Shown here piece after piece: positions 14,386 through 25,974 of a stretch of DNA of 64,000 bases (its first letter is position 1; every line of letters begins with the position of its first letter). The stretch lies in assembly GCA_036785325.1 (NCBI GenBank), contig JAXIVH010000001.1:5894469-5958468 (forward strand), given 5' to 3'. Under the pieces are notes generated by a model. It saw only the letters and a program-made list of their open reading frames with translations. It did not search any database and was not told where the DNA came from. The stretch is from Urophycis tenuis. Its lineage: Eukaryota > Chordata > Actinopteri > Gadiformes > Phycidae. Position numbers and translations under genes: made by a program.

Positions 14386-17300
14386 ATGTCCACCACTACA
14401 CCAAGAGACAAGTATGGCTATAATATTACTATAAGTATGGCTATAATATTACTATAAGTATGGCTATAATATTGCTATAAGTATGGCTATAATATTACTA
14501 TAAGTATGGCTATAATATTAGGAGAAGCTAGAAGCTGCTGTTCCATCATGACTCTCCTCTGTCTGCAGGCTGCATGCCGTCTGGCTGATATTCTTCATGT
14601 TGGGCTTGGGGACACTCCTGCCCTGGAACTTCTTCATGACAGCCTCCACGGTCTGTTGGCACCTCCTCTGTTGCTTCTCCCCATCTACTCCTTCTCCTTC
14701 CCATCTCCTCATATTTTAAAAACAGCAGTGCACACTGCTGCACATTTGCATGTTATATACTGTATGTAGTCGCTACTGACTTCATAGAGGTCGCAACCTC
14801 TTGTTCTTCTCCAGTACTTCACAGGTCGTTTGAAGGAGCCATCTTTACTGAACTCCACAGCCAGTCCCAGCCTCCTGGAGTCAAAGTTCAAGAACGTGAT
14901 GACTCTGTGTGCCATGGTACCCCTCCTCCTTTTCACCTGCCTCAACTCGGTCCTCCACTCACTGTGAGCCATGACACTATCAATCACCACCACCACCCAT
15001 CAAAACACTACTCACCACAGCTCTTAAATTATGGGTTGGACTATCCAACTGAAGTGGGGTTGTGACCTGACGACAGAACCCTGTGAGGAGCAGTGAGTGT
15101 TTTGGCCACATGGAGGTCGGGTCCCGAGGTACATGGACCCCTTGGTTGGGATGGGCAGGGTGACTGACTACTCTGTGGGACGAAGATGACATTCAACAAA
15201 AAAATGCAAACTGAAACTGAACATCACCACGGCTGGACCATTTGTTGTTGAACCATTTAGATGTTCTGTTCTCTACCTTGAAAGGAATAACTGGTGAATT
15301 GGTCCTGCAGGATCCCTCAAACACTGCGCGTGATGGGCAGCCTGATTCTCATCATGGCAGTCTTCATGCTGACCGCCATCTTGGTCAAGGTGGAGATGGA
15401 GCCCCTCCCCTTTTTCACTGTTACCATGGTGAAGATCATTATCATCAACTGTGAGTCACCTGAACGGAACTGGGTTCCATCTTAGTCCTACGCTTGGCGA
15501 ATAATGCCCCCTGAGCTTAATAAAGACACTCGTGAAGACATTAATGAAGACACTAGTGAAGACAGTAGTGAAGACATTAGTGAAGACAGTAGTGATGACA
15601 GTAGTGAAGACACTAGTGAAGACAGTAGTGAAGACACTAGTAAACACGATAGTGAAGACAGTAGTGAAGACACTAGTGAACACAATAGTGAAGACACTAG
15701 TGAAGACAGTAGTGAAGACACTAGTAAACACGATAGTGAAGACAGTAGTGAAGACACTAGTGAACACAATAGTGAAGACAGTAGTGAAGACAGTAGTGAA
15801 GACACTAGTGAACACAATAGTGAAGACAGTAGTGAAGACACTAGTGAACACAATAGTGAAGACACTAGTGAAGACAGTAGTGAAGACACAAGGTAGAGCT
15901 GCGTTCTGTTCAAGCCGACCAGGTCAGTCAGTACTGCTGGGCTGTACTGAGGGCTGAGTTCTGCTCTTGGCCGGCTAGCGAGCAGCACCAGACTGTCCAT
16001 AAACATGTATATGTATGTTTGGTCTCGTAACGTGTGGTTCCCCTGGGTCCAGCGTGCGGCGCAGTTCTGCAGGGCAGTCTGTTCGGCATGGCGGGGATCC
16101 TCCCTGCTGCCTACACCACGCCCATCATGAGTGGCCAGGGCCTGGCTGGGACCTTCGCTGCAGTTGCCATGATCTGCGCCCTGGCCAGTAAGTTCATATA
16201 CCCTATATGCACCAACTAACCCCAACCATTCACTAACCCGATATACCAACCAACCCCAACCACTCACTAACTCTATATACCAACTACCCCAACCCCTCAC
16301 TAACCCTATATACCAACTAACCCGACCCAGTCACTAACCCTATATACCAACGAACCCCAACCCCTCACTAACCCTATATACCAACTAACCCGACCCAGTC
16401 ACTAACCCTATATACCAACTAACTCTAACCCTAACCGCACCCTTTCCCTTTGCCTTCACTAGGAGGTAGTGCAGAATGAGGCATGACACAATGAGGTACT
16501 ACCATAGACTGCTGGGCAACTGATCCTACACACCACACTGGGCGGGGGGGGGGGGGGGGGGGGGGGGCTGCCACCAACACACTGGCTCTTATGAGCCTTA
16601 TCAACCTGGCTCCCGTGAGACTAACTGCTGCAGCCATTAGTCCTGACTCACAGTGAACTATGAGCCCATTTGGAAGTTAATCGTTTCTTTGTTTCTGATA
16701 ACAGATGTAGGGAGTATCTTACTGAGAGCGTACCCTTTGCTCTCTCCGTGGAGTGCTGTAACCTCTGTCTCTCGCCTCTCACCAGGTGGATCTGCCATGC
16801 AGGATGCAGCGTTTGGATACTTCATAACTGCCTGTGTGGTCATATTTCTCTCTGTTCTCTCCTATATCGCACTCCCAAAAATGGTACGTGGAAAGCTATG
16901 AGAATGGTTGTTTGAGCCTCATTTGACTGCTCCTCAACACCTCATGACTGTAGTGGTTGGATGTTACCCCTGTCCCTCTATTTGGCAGGGGGTTTTACCA
17001 TTATGACCTCACTGTCCCTCTATTTTGCAGGGGTTTTACCATTATGAAATCCATGTCCCTCTATTTCGCAGGGGTTTTACCATCATGACCTCCCTGTCCC
17101 TCTATTTTGCAAGGGTTTTTACCATCATGACCTCTCTGTCCCTCTATTTGGCAGGGGTTTTACCATCATGACCTCCCTGTCCCTCTATTTGGCAGGGGGT
17201 TTTACCATTATGACCTCACTGTCCCTCTATTTGGCAGGGGTTTTACCATTATGAAATCCATGTCCCTCTATTTCACAGGGGTTTTACCATCATGACCTCC

Positions 17301-18390
17301 CTGTCCCTCTATTTGGCAGGGATTTTACAATTATGACATCCATGTCCCTCTATTTGGCAGGGGTTTTACCATCATGACCTCCCTGTCCCTCTATTTGGCA
17401 GGAGTTCTACCAACATTACCAGCAGATCAAGTCCAGTCCTGCAGACTGCAGTGAAGCAGCCAGCCTCAACAGGACGAAGAACGGTAGACCACATTAAGCC
17501 CACCACACAAGTACTGCCTCCTATTTGTAGTGACGAAAACGAGAAATACAATCATTCAGCTTTCAGGGAACAAAGCATGTGAGCATGAATGTAGCAGGGC
17601 TGTATTTTGTGACGTTTTATCACATTTCTATTTTGGAGCAGAAAACTGCAAAACATGATTTTGTGTTCCGACGCGGCTGTGCGCTTGGGGCTTCACGTAG
17701 ACGGGCTGGAGGACCAGAGCATGTGCTGGTGTTGTCCTGACAGTCAGCGGTCTGAAGAACAGTCCTGTGTTGTGACACCTGATGCCCTAAGACATCTCAC
17801 ACACCGTAAATTAGGATGAGGAGCAGGTTGAGGAATGAGGTTGTTTCTTCAGCTAACTATGACCAGCAATAGTTAAATATGTCATGAATTGAATTGTCAG
17901 AAGGAGTTCCAACCAACAGCAACTCTCAAGGTCCTTTATGAGAGGGTCTTGTTATTCTGGAGAAGCTCTAGCCCCAGTGTGGTACTAGAAGATGCAGAGC
18001 AGAGCTGATGTCTGTGTCCTCCTCCAGGCTCCCAAGAGGACTCCCAGCATAGAGTCTCCATGGTGACCATCTTCAAGAAGGTCACGTCACCTCACTGCTT
18101 CACCAACTCACTCCTTAACCACCTCAACCCTTCATTCCCTCACACATTTACATTTACATTTAGGGCATTTAGCAGACACTTTTGTCCAAAGCGACTTACA
18201 AAAGTACATTTGTCAGAAGAAGGTAAAACTGTTCATTGCTGCTAATACAGCAAGCAAGTCACCAGAACGTTTTCAAGTATTCCAGTTGCTAGTGAACACC
18301 TTCATCAACTCACTCCATCACCTCGCACCATCACCCCACTTCTTCCCCGACTCACTCCTTCATCTCCTTACCCTCTAATCATTCTAGATG

Positions 18391-18455
<65 letters not shown>

Positions 18456-21038
18456 ACATGATGTGTGACCTGTGATCATGGTGATGTGTAAAGGCTGGTT
18501 TATGCTTCTGCGTAGGGATTGTTTCGTGATCACGCATGGCCACGCAGTTGCTCGGACGCAGTCATGAGCCCGTGATGGTTCTGCTTGGGGTTTACGTCTC
18601 GAAATGCAATTCAATGCCACACTGGTAGAGGGACCAGACTGACCATTCTGGTCATTACATACGGATTACTAGCGAGTTTAAAAAAAAGTTTACAGAAATG
18701 AAGGCAAAAGTTATATATATATATATGTTGTCGCCAATCAGTCGAAGCATTTATCAAGGCTGTGTTTACACCGTGGCGGTGTTTACGAGTGGAAACCGGA
18801 AAAGCGATCTCCAGCGAATGTAGTTCGCGGACCCATCACAGCCAAAGCCGCTGCGTTGGGGTTGCGTCGCCTCGAGGCACGTCAAGGATGTAAAGGGTCC
18901 GTAAAGGGTCCGTAAAGGGTCCGTAAAGGGTCCGCAACCCCCCAGCGTTGCGTCGACGCGGAAGCATAAACGAAGCATAACCCAGCCTTAACTGTTGTGG
19001 TGGTAATTGTCATAGTAATGTGTAACTCTTGTCATGGTAATGTAGATCTGGGTCCTGGCCGTCTCTGTGTGCTTCACCTTCACCGTCACCATAGGAACGT
19101 TTCCCGCCATCACGTCGGATGTCCAGACAAGTCTGGGGGAGGGAACATCCTGGGGTCAGAGATTACATCATCATTGATATCATATATTTAAGTATTGAAG
19201 GAAAACCAAACCCTACAACAAGTTATCAAGTACACCACACCACTGTAGATAACAGTGGTGTACTGGGTTACCAGGCAACGTCAAACACCCAAATGTGATT
19301 GGAGCAAGATTATGTTTGGGTTTCTGAGGTTAGGTTATGATGTTATGTCTATAACATAACATTATTCCATCCATCCATTATCGTAACCGCTTATCCTGTA
19401 CGAGGGTCGCGGACATAACTTTATTGATATAGATAATATGAATAATGTTGAATTACATATTAAAGCTAGGATTGGCCATTTATTATAGAAGCCTCATTTT
19501 GTCATATTTGTTGATTGTTCTTTCCATCCCATCATAATGAAATGTCTGCTTTGTACTGGTCTGCTCTGTACCACTCCAATAGCTTACCCTAGCTTTCTAA
19601 TGTTGATTGATATTAACATGTTATACTACAAATTGTATTGATATTTACTAGCATTGTTGTATTGTACATTTTTAATATGAAGCATAATATTATTAATTTT
19701 AACATATATAATAATAATGTTAATATGTAACACATTTTCCATCGCTATTATGTATATACTGTATATACAGTATATAAATAATGTAATGATATTGTATATG
19801 AGTCACACTATTCATCTTTAACATGAACAACATTAATATATAACATTATTCATATACAATATGAATAACATTGTTCATAAACAATAACATGGCTGTTAAA
19901 CAACATGTATAACTCAACTCTTCCTCCCAGAGCTCTACTTCATCCCAGTCTGCTGCTTCCTCCTCTTCAATGGCTGTGACTGGGCCGGGCGCAGCCTGAC
20001 CGCCGTGTGTCTGTGGGTCAGTATCACACGCCGTGAGCAGACAGGCAGGCCCGCAGGTGTGCAGACAGACAGTAACAGCCATGTGTGTGTGTGTGTGCAG
20101 CCAGGACCAGACAGCCGGCTGCTGCCCCTGCTGGTGGCTGGCCGGGCTGTGTTCATCCCCCTCTTCATGCTGTGTAACGTCCAGCCCCGGGCCCACCTCC
20201 CTGTGCTGCTGACCCACGATGCTGCTTACATCCTGCTGATGATTCTGTTCGCCTTCAGCAACGGATACCTGGCCAGCCTCTGCATGTGCTTTGGACCCAA
20301 GTAGGACCTCACAACTTCACATCTCCCTATGTCCTACCCCCTAAGCCACTGAGTCCTAGCTCCTGAAACCTAACCCACTAAACCCTATCTCCTTAGCCTA
20401 ACCCAATAAACACTATCTCCTTAACCCTAACCCACTAAACCCTATCTCCTTAACCCTAACCTATTAAACCTAATCTCTCTAATCTAACCCACTAAACCCT
20501 ACCTCCCTAACCCATTAAACCCTACCTCCCTAACACTAACCCACTAGACCCTACCTCCCTAACACTGACCCATTAAACCCTACCTCCCTAACCCACTAGA
20601 CCCTACCTCCCTAACACTGACCCATTAAACCCTACCTCCCTAACCCATTAGACCCTACCTCCCTAACACCAACCCACTAGACCCTACCTCCCTAACACTA
20701 ACCCATTAAACCCTACCTCCCTAACACCAACCCATTAGACCCTACCTCCCTAACACTAACCCATTAAACCCTACCTCCCTAACACCAACCCACTAGACCC
20801 TACCTCCCTAACACTAACCCATTAAACCCTACTTCCCTAACACTAACCCACTAGACCCTCTCCGCTCCCCTGCTGCCCCACAGCTCGGTGTGCAGCCCGT
20901 GTTCAGTGTGCTTCCTCCCTCCACAGGAAAGTGGCACCGCGTGAGGCAGAGACGGCGGGGGCAGTGATGGCGTTCTTCCTGTCGCTGGGCCTGGCCCTGG
21001 GGGCCGCCTTCTCCTTCGTCTTCAGAGGACTCGTTTGA
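14386..21038 (+). CDS. slc29a1: Equilibrative nucleoside transporter 1 (ENT1)
   Basis: Coding exons: 14386-14411, 14569-14650, 14815-14963, 15311-15450, 16053-16187, 16786-16883, 17402-17483, 18028-18080, 19046-19154, 19931-20016, 20101-20300 and 20927-21038. They sum to 1272 nt and 423 residues (human about 456), in phase throughout. The protein is an 11-helix plasma-membrane facilitator of nucleoside and nucleobase transport. Signatures in order: LGLGTLLPWNFFMTA in helix 1, CAMVPLLLF in helix 2, MAGILPAAYTTPIMSGQGLA in helices 4-5, AFGYFITA in helix 6, FTVTIGTFPAI in helix 7, FSNGYLASLCMCFGPK in helix 10 and the terminal AFFLSLGLALGAAFSFVF. The first extracellular loop keeps an N-glycosylation sequon (NST). 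The cytoplasmic loop between helices 6 and 7 is shorter than in human, explaining the length difference. Start chosen at the ATG giving MSTTTPRDKLHAVW, parallel to the human N-terminus. No untranslated first exon or clear poly-A signal was found. Confidence 0.95.
14406..14521 (+). repeat. 23-bp array copying the slc29a1 exon 1 donor
   Basis: Five units of AAGTATGGCTATAATATTAC start at the exon 1 boundary (GACAA|GTATGGC). Each later unit repeats TAA|GTATGGC, so four extra donor-like sites follow the real one. Confidence 0.8.
15524..15893. repeat. 12-bp minisatellite in slc29a1 intron 4
   Basis: About 30 units of GAAGACACTAGT / GAAGACAGTAGT / CACAATAGTGAA. Three frames stay open for more than 100 codons because the unit is a multiple of three. 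Noncoding: it lies between two ENT1 exons that join in phase without it. Confidence 0.95.
16196..16435. repeat. slc29a1 intron 5 tandem repeat
   Basis: Units with CACTAACCCTATATACCAAC and TAACCCGACCCAGT, about 45-60 bp. It begins within 10 bp of the exon 5 donor. No exonic copy seen. Confidence 0.85.
16544..16567. repeat. Poly-G tract
   Basis: 24 consecutive G bases in slc29a1 intron 5. Length is likely imprecise in any assembly. Confidence 0.9.
16975..17401 (+). repeat. ~42-bp array copying the slc29a1 exon 7 acceptor
   Basis: About ten units of CCCTCTATTTGGCAG|GGGTTTTACCATCATGACCT end at the real acceptor CTATTTGGCAG|GAGTTCTACCAACATTACC (17401/17402). The array text matches the first 21 exon bases at 15 positions, so the units look like copies of the acceptor plus exon start. 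Confidence 0.85.
18140..18225 (-). mobile_element. SINE/LINE tail fragment
   Basis: CATTTAGCAGACACTTTTGT followed by CCAAAGCGACTTACAAAAG, the reverse complement of the common fish tail CTTTGGACAAAAGTGTCTGC. It lies in slc29a1 intron 8. Confidence 0.7.
18392..18458. repeat. (CA)n microsatellite
   Basis: CA dinucleotide tract in slc29a1 intron 8. Confidence 0.95.
18492..18988. mobile_element. PIF/Harbinger-like MITE
   Basis: Starts AGGCTGGTTTATGCTTCTGC and ends AACGAAGCATAACCCAGCCT, imperfect inverted termini. It is flanked by TAA on both sides (18489-18491 and 18989-18991), the target duplication expected of Harbinger elements. GGGTCCGTAAA is repeated inside. No transposase. It sits in slc29a1 intron 8. 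Confidence 0.8.
19366..19417. mobile_element. LINE 3'-end fragment
   Basis: CCATCCATCCATTATCGTAA followed by CCGCTTATCCTGTACGAGGG matches a very common fish non-LTR tail. About 50 bp survive in slc29a1 intron 9. The family call is from memory. Confidence 0.5.
20320..20855. repeat. slc29a1 intron 11 tandem array
   Basis: Units of about 27-30 bp with CCCTACCTCCCTAACACTAA and CCCATTAAA or CCCACTAGA fill most of the intron. Noncoding. Confidence 0.9.
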
Positions 21039-21784
21039 AGCCACCTTCCAGCGCAAAGCGTTGTTTATGAATAGAATTGATGTACATATTAGAAAAGTTT
21101 CATTGTTTGAGTGCCTGAATGTCCTTTGATTGTTTGAGTGCCTTGAATGTCCTTTAGAAGTGTATTCCAAGAAGTTAAGAAATACTCTGGTCTGTGATTC
21201 TTCTTTGTGTTATCCACAATAAGCACCCTAGAGTACCCTATAACTACTGGGTCTAGGGTACTGCATCACTACTGGTTCAAGGGTACTCTGTATCACTTGT
21301 TTCTGTATTATTCATTGTACTGACTGGACATCTGTAGATCAGACTAGGCCGACAGCAGGGCGACCATGTCGTTTGTGTTGCGGGTGACAAACTCATGGCA
21401 AGGTTCACAATGAAAAAACCTCCTTTACTTGTATAAAGAACCCAAGCAGGTTTAACATGAAGAGGTAAAAAAGCAAAACTAGCCAAAAGATACAACCTAA
21501 AAAAAGTATTTAAAAGTATGGAGAGAGAGCCGGAAGGGGTTGGTGAAGAACACAGAGGACTAACTTCAAACTTTATCTGCAATCTGCATGTGTACATTGC
21601 CTGGGTTTTGCCTGGTCACCCAGATTCTGACTTCCAGATACTTGGAGTCCAGAAGGTGAGGCAGCAGTGTGATGACAGTGCCAGGGAGGTGGGCGTGGTC
21701 TTCAGCTCTACCTGACGCCATGTCATCAGACAGTGTTATCAACCTTTTATTATCTTGTTATTGTTAAACTTAGTCACGTCAAGA

Positions 21785-22880
21785 CAAGATCAACACAACT
21801 TTATTATCAATTTTTCATGAATGTACAGGACATACACAAAAACCGAAATGCCGTTTCCCTCCATCCCTGGTGCAGGACAGCTATACACATATGCAAAATA
21901 AATATAAAAAATAGGTATAACTAAGAATATAAATTAAAAGAATAGAATATGTGCAAACAGTATGAACAGTATAGACCGTGACAGTATATAACAGTATGAG
22001 TATATAACAGTATGGACAGTATGATACAGTATGATACAGTATATAACAGTATGGACAGTTGGATACAGATTTATTTAAAAAAAAATAGTTCTTAAAGATG
22101 GTTCTTTAAAGTGGCTGTGCATGGTGGTGGGGGAGAGGAGTGTGAGAGAGGAGTAGTTTGCAGGTGTGTGGGGGTGGATGGGTGGGGGTTAATGTCCAGG
22201 CTCTTGGGGAGAGGGGTTGTGTGCAGGTGTGTGGGGGTGACTGGGTGGGGGTTAATGACCCAAGTTTGTGGGGGCAGAGGGCAGAGAAAGAAGGGGGGTC
22301 AGTGCTGGGTGGGAGTTCAGCATCCTGACTGCCTGGTGGATGAAGCTGTCCTTCAGTCTGCTGGTCCTTGCCTTGAGACTCCTCATCTTCCTCCCAGAGG
22401 GAAGGAGGTTGAAGAGGCAGTGGGAGGGGTGGGTGGAGTCGCCCACAATGCTGAGTGCTTTGCGAGACAGACGTGTATTGTAAAAGTCCTGGAGGGAGGA
22501 GAGGGGGGCACCGACGATCTTCTCAGCTGCTCTCACTATGCGCTGCAGGGTCTTCCTACACAGTGCAGCCGCCGTACAGTGATGCAGCTGGTCACGATGC
22601 TCTCGGTGGTTCCCCAGTAGAAGGAGCACATGATGGGGGCAGGTGCTCTCGCTCTCCCAAGTTTGCGGAGAAAGTAGAGGCGCTGCTGAGCTTTGAAGAG
22701 ACTTTGCGAGCCATGAGGAGGTGTCTGTGCTGCCATGCACAGAGTCCCCTGAGTGTCTGCTGATGACAGTATTCACAGGTCTTTTTGTGTGTTCTGTGTG
22801 CTGGCGAAATAAACCACGATGTGACTCCTCAGTGTGGAGAAGCTGAAGAACTGGGACTGTTCCAACTGGTTCCACTGCTC
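21785..22880 (-). mobile_element. 5'-truncated non-LTR retrotransposon (LINE)
   Basis: The minus-strand frame at 22252-22875 carries the end of a LINE ORF2: CRKTLQRIVRAAEKIVG, FYNTRLSRKALSIVGD and LPSGRKMRSLKARTSRLKDS. This tail is typical of fish CR1/Rex1/L2-type reverse-transcriptase proteins. Its 3' UTR follows to about 21785 (AAAACCGAAATGCC), and a partner copy of that UTR lies at 3364-3508. The upstream part, with endonuclease and polymerase motifs, is missing, so the copy is dead. Exact clade not resolved. Confidence 0.8.
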
Positions 22881-23446
22881 TGGAACATGGGATGAAAGTA
22901 CAACAGGTCTGGATTTACATGAAGGCCCTGGTCACCCAAATCTAAATGAGGAAACATGTTCACAAATTAAAAGGCGATGTTATGATTCATATATCAGCGT
23001 TTGATAAAGAATATTGAATTACTCTAATAAAATGCTATCATGAGATCTCTCTCTCTGAGATGTCCGGGGCAATGTACCGTGAGGTCTGAACCCCCGTCCG
23101 AGGTCCAGAAGGACCACACCCGTCATTAGCGCGGAGTGTCCATCCCTGTGATTGGTCAGGCTTATGATTAGCGCCATGTCACTTGGTGTGAGCTCACTCG
23201 TGATTATAAATATCCTGCCTTAATAACATACAGGTTACAGACAGACTGTAGATAGAATGCTTGTTTCTACAGATGACAGTATTATACACTCGTAATCACT
23301 TGTACTCTACACTGGACGCCATCAGCACTAAAACCAACCTAATAGCCTGGCCAGGTGACGCCACTGGCGTGTTCATGAGGTCAGCTGACAACACATCACT
23401 TCGCCGCGGAGCAAACTAGACGATAGGAAGTTCTTTCGTTCCTAAT

Positions 23447-23865
23447 GTTTACATGCAGCAAGAAATTCGAATTTCTGATCGGATCAGATAATGACATGCG
23501 TAAGACCGGATCACTTGTCCGAGTATACATGCCGTTCAGAGAATCGGATTAACAGCCGGAGCATGGGCTGACTCTGGACGCTATGTGGCGCTGCGCATGT
23601 GCAAAATCCGATTCAGATCCGATTCAAAGAGTATAGAATTAACTAATTAACTAATTATAGTTAATTCTATACTCTTTGTCCGATTGCTGAGTATACATGC
23701 CGTTAAAAGTCCGACTATGAACGAATTATCCAGGTGTTGTTATCCGATTTTGAGATGTCCGAAGTAGGTCCGAAGTAGGTCGGATTAAGGTGTTTACATG
23801 CACTTAAAAAGTCCGAACGATGTCTTATAGGATTAGAAATTCGAATTTCTTGCTGCATGTAAACG
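23447..23865. mobile_element. Palindromic MITE with nested inner hairpin
   Basis: The left end GTTTACATGCAGCAAGAAAT + TCGAATTTCT is repeated inverted at the right end (AGAAATTCGAATTTCTTGCT + GCATGTAAAC, 23834-23865). A second near-perfect palindrome lies in the middle at about 23627-23679 (AAAGAGTATAGAATTAACTA ... CTATACTCTTT). ATCCGATT / AATCGGAT motifs recur throughout. About 420 bp, no coding capacity. Confidence 0.8.
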
Positions 23866-24309
23866 TCCAAGCATCCTGGCGTCCGGACGCTTGGTGTGAA
23901 GTGAGGGGCAGGACCAGGCGCGCCAGGCGTCCTGTAAACACTGTGCGTATATTCACGGCATTTCCCCCCTGAATAATTAAATATTCAAAATATAATAGCT
24001 TGTGTGACATCTACATTTATTATGATTCTTTGAAACATGTTTTGCGCAACAAAGGGACAACAGTCTTTCTCTGATTAGAAGGCTACAATGACGTACAAGC
24101 GTTTGACTGGACTAGCACTGATGAACATCCAGAAATTGAATTGGGTACGGAGTCAATTTAGCTTAAATTCGATGCTACGGGAAGGCGCAGGCTGAATTTA
24201 CAATAGGTAGGATTCATATGAATGCATCATTAAGCTATAGCAGCTGATTTGGATTGCGTGGTATGTTGAGAATAATCCGGCCAACAGTTAAATCGAACGC
24301 AACTGGACT

Positions 24310-24470
24310 TAGATTAGTCTGTGAAGACGTTTCGCCTCTTATCCAAGCGGCTTCATCAGTTCGTAACGCATCAGTAGTCCGCACTAGTCTGACAGACAGT
24401 GGAGTTAGACCCAGGTATTTAACCTAAGTGGAAGTGTCCACCCACCAAACTCCTAAAACAATAGATCAAT
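24310..24470 (-). mobile_element. Dispersed fish repeat with hammerhead-like core
   Basis: On the minus strand, 24359-24326 reads CTGATGAAGCCGCTTGGATA then AGAGGCGAAACGTC. This has the CUGAUGA and GAAAC boxes of a hammerhead ribozyme around a 7-bp stem (one mismatch) with loop GGAU. I recall this block as a common fish repeat. Hammerhead motifs are known in Penelope-like retroelements, but a link here is inference. Confidence 0.5.
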
Positions 24471-24579
24471 CAATCAATGGTAAATGGTCAGGTGATCTAT
24501 TGTCTATATTCAAAGTTTCATTCAATATATTCAAGGTTCACTCCATATATTCAAAGATTAATTTCTTGAACGGCATGCC

Positions 24580-24581
<2 letters not shown>

Positions 24582-24630
<49 letters not shown>
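24582..24630. repeat. (TA)n microsatellite
   Basis: Pure AT dinucleotide tract. Confidence 0.95.
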
Positions 24631-24633
<3 letters not shown>

Positions 24634-24783
24634 CACCTCCACCCTTGCCTCTCTTGCAGGTGATTTGCGCTCTGCAGCTGGAATGGCCCGACAGCCTGAG
24701 CCTATGTGTCTGTGTTCCAGAAAAGGCTGAGTGAATTACTGGACCGATACAACTTTGCCACGCCGTCTGAAATGTCTTTGTAA

Positions 24784-24890
24784 TAAAATAGCATAGAATA
24801 GAATAGAACAACTTTATTTATCCCCGAGGGGAAAATGGGTTGTCGTAGCAACAGCCGCAGTACAAATACTGCATGAAAACAGTAAAACAA
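24784..24890 (-). mobile_element. LINE/SINE tail fragment
   Basis: TAGAATAGAACAACTTTATT then TATCCCCGAGGGGAAAATG, the reverse complement of the common fish retroposon end CCCCTCGGGGATAAATAAAG. Family not resolved. Confidence 0.55.
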
Positions 24891-25706
24891 ATAATTAAAA
24901 TGTATAAAAATAAAAACAATAATGATAATAATGTAATTAGACCTATAGCTGTCGAATTTGTTCGTTAGTTTCTTTAGCTATATTTCTGCCGACAAATTTC
25001 GTTGGCACTAATTTCGCTTTTGCTACGTGGTAACCTTTTTTATCTTGTCATCTTGTTGACGTGGAAAATGTTCCTCACTAGCTTTGTTTTTGCAAACGCG
25101 CTTAATCCGATGAATTTCGGCTGCCAGTGTGAATTTATATTGCCGCAATAAATGTTGTTGTTGTTAACTTAACCACTTGTGTTGCATAATTTGTTCCGGG
25201 AAGCGAAGAAAAATGTGGCGAGCGCACCAACAAGCGCACAAACCACACCTCTGTCTTTATAGGCTACTGCTTTTTGGGTAATGCGATACGGTAATACGGG
25301 TAGGCCTACTATGGAATACAATCCTGGCGGCGCCCGGCACTCCGGACCTAGGGGCTCTTTGTGGCTCCATAGCGTCTGGAACATACGTGGGCCTCTGCTG
25401 CCCTCTAGCGGCCATGCGAAGCAAACATTCGAAGAATTAGAGTCAGTTTGTAACGAACAAATGACAAAGCAATTTAAATGAAAAACACCGTCTGTTATGT
25501 CGGTGTATATATTATTATCTATGACCATATCAAGGTTTTGACTGCAAGGTTTGCATGAGGCCTTTGGTTTGAAACGTGAATCAGCGTTCTGCCCCCTTTG
25601 GTTTCAGTGTTAAAATAGAAACAGGTCTAAATAAAACCTGGAGCCGCACTGCCCTCCGGCGTTCGCTTCTACAGTATCTTAGTGGTTCTTCGTGAATCGG
25701 TTCTTC

Positions 25707-25907
25707 ATGCATGTCAATGGTCTCAGGCCTCCTCATGTCGTGCTGCTGATGGTCAGCCTGCTGGGTTTCTCTGAGCTCGTCATGTCCGACCACGCAAATA
25801 TCAAGTCAGTAGACTTTGAAATTTTCGGAGATGTCCAAGGTAGGTGTAAGACAAATACATAGTAATGTAAAATGTTGTGAAGCGGACAGCTCAAACCTAT
25901 CTGTCTG

Positions 25908-25974
<67 letters not shown>

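Larger units (their letters stand above)
21039..25706. other. Repeat-rich interval between slc29a1 and acyp2
   Basis: Apart from the LINE, MITE, TA-repeat and hammerhead-like repeat listed separately, no gene or exon was recognised. The ENT1 3' UTR must lie at its left edge and the acyp2 promoter at its right edge. The frame at 25169-25528 (minus) has no recognisable domain. Confidence 0.65.

Noticed and set aside
15488..16300. Frames of 130-270 codons (Glu/Asp/Ser-rich and Leu/Ser-rich)
   Set aside because: Artefacts of the 12-bp array in slc29a1 intron 4; the flanking ENT1 exons join in phase without them.
18766..18978. Minus-strand 70-codon frame
   Set aside because: Lies wholly within a Harbinger-like MITE; no known domain.
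22111..22763. Plus-strand frames of 71-169 codons
   Set aside because: Antisense of the LINE ORF2 remnant, whose protein signature is on the minus strand.
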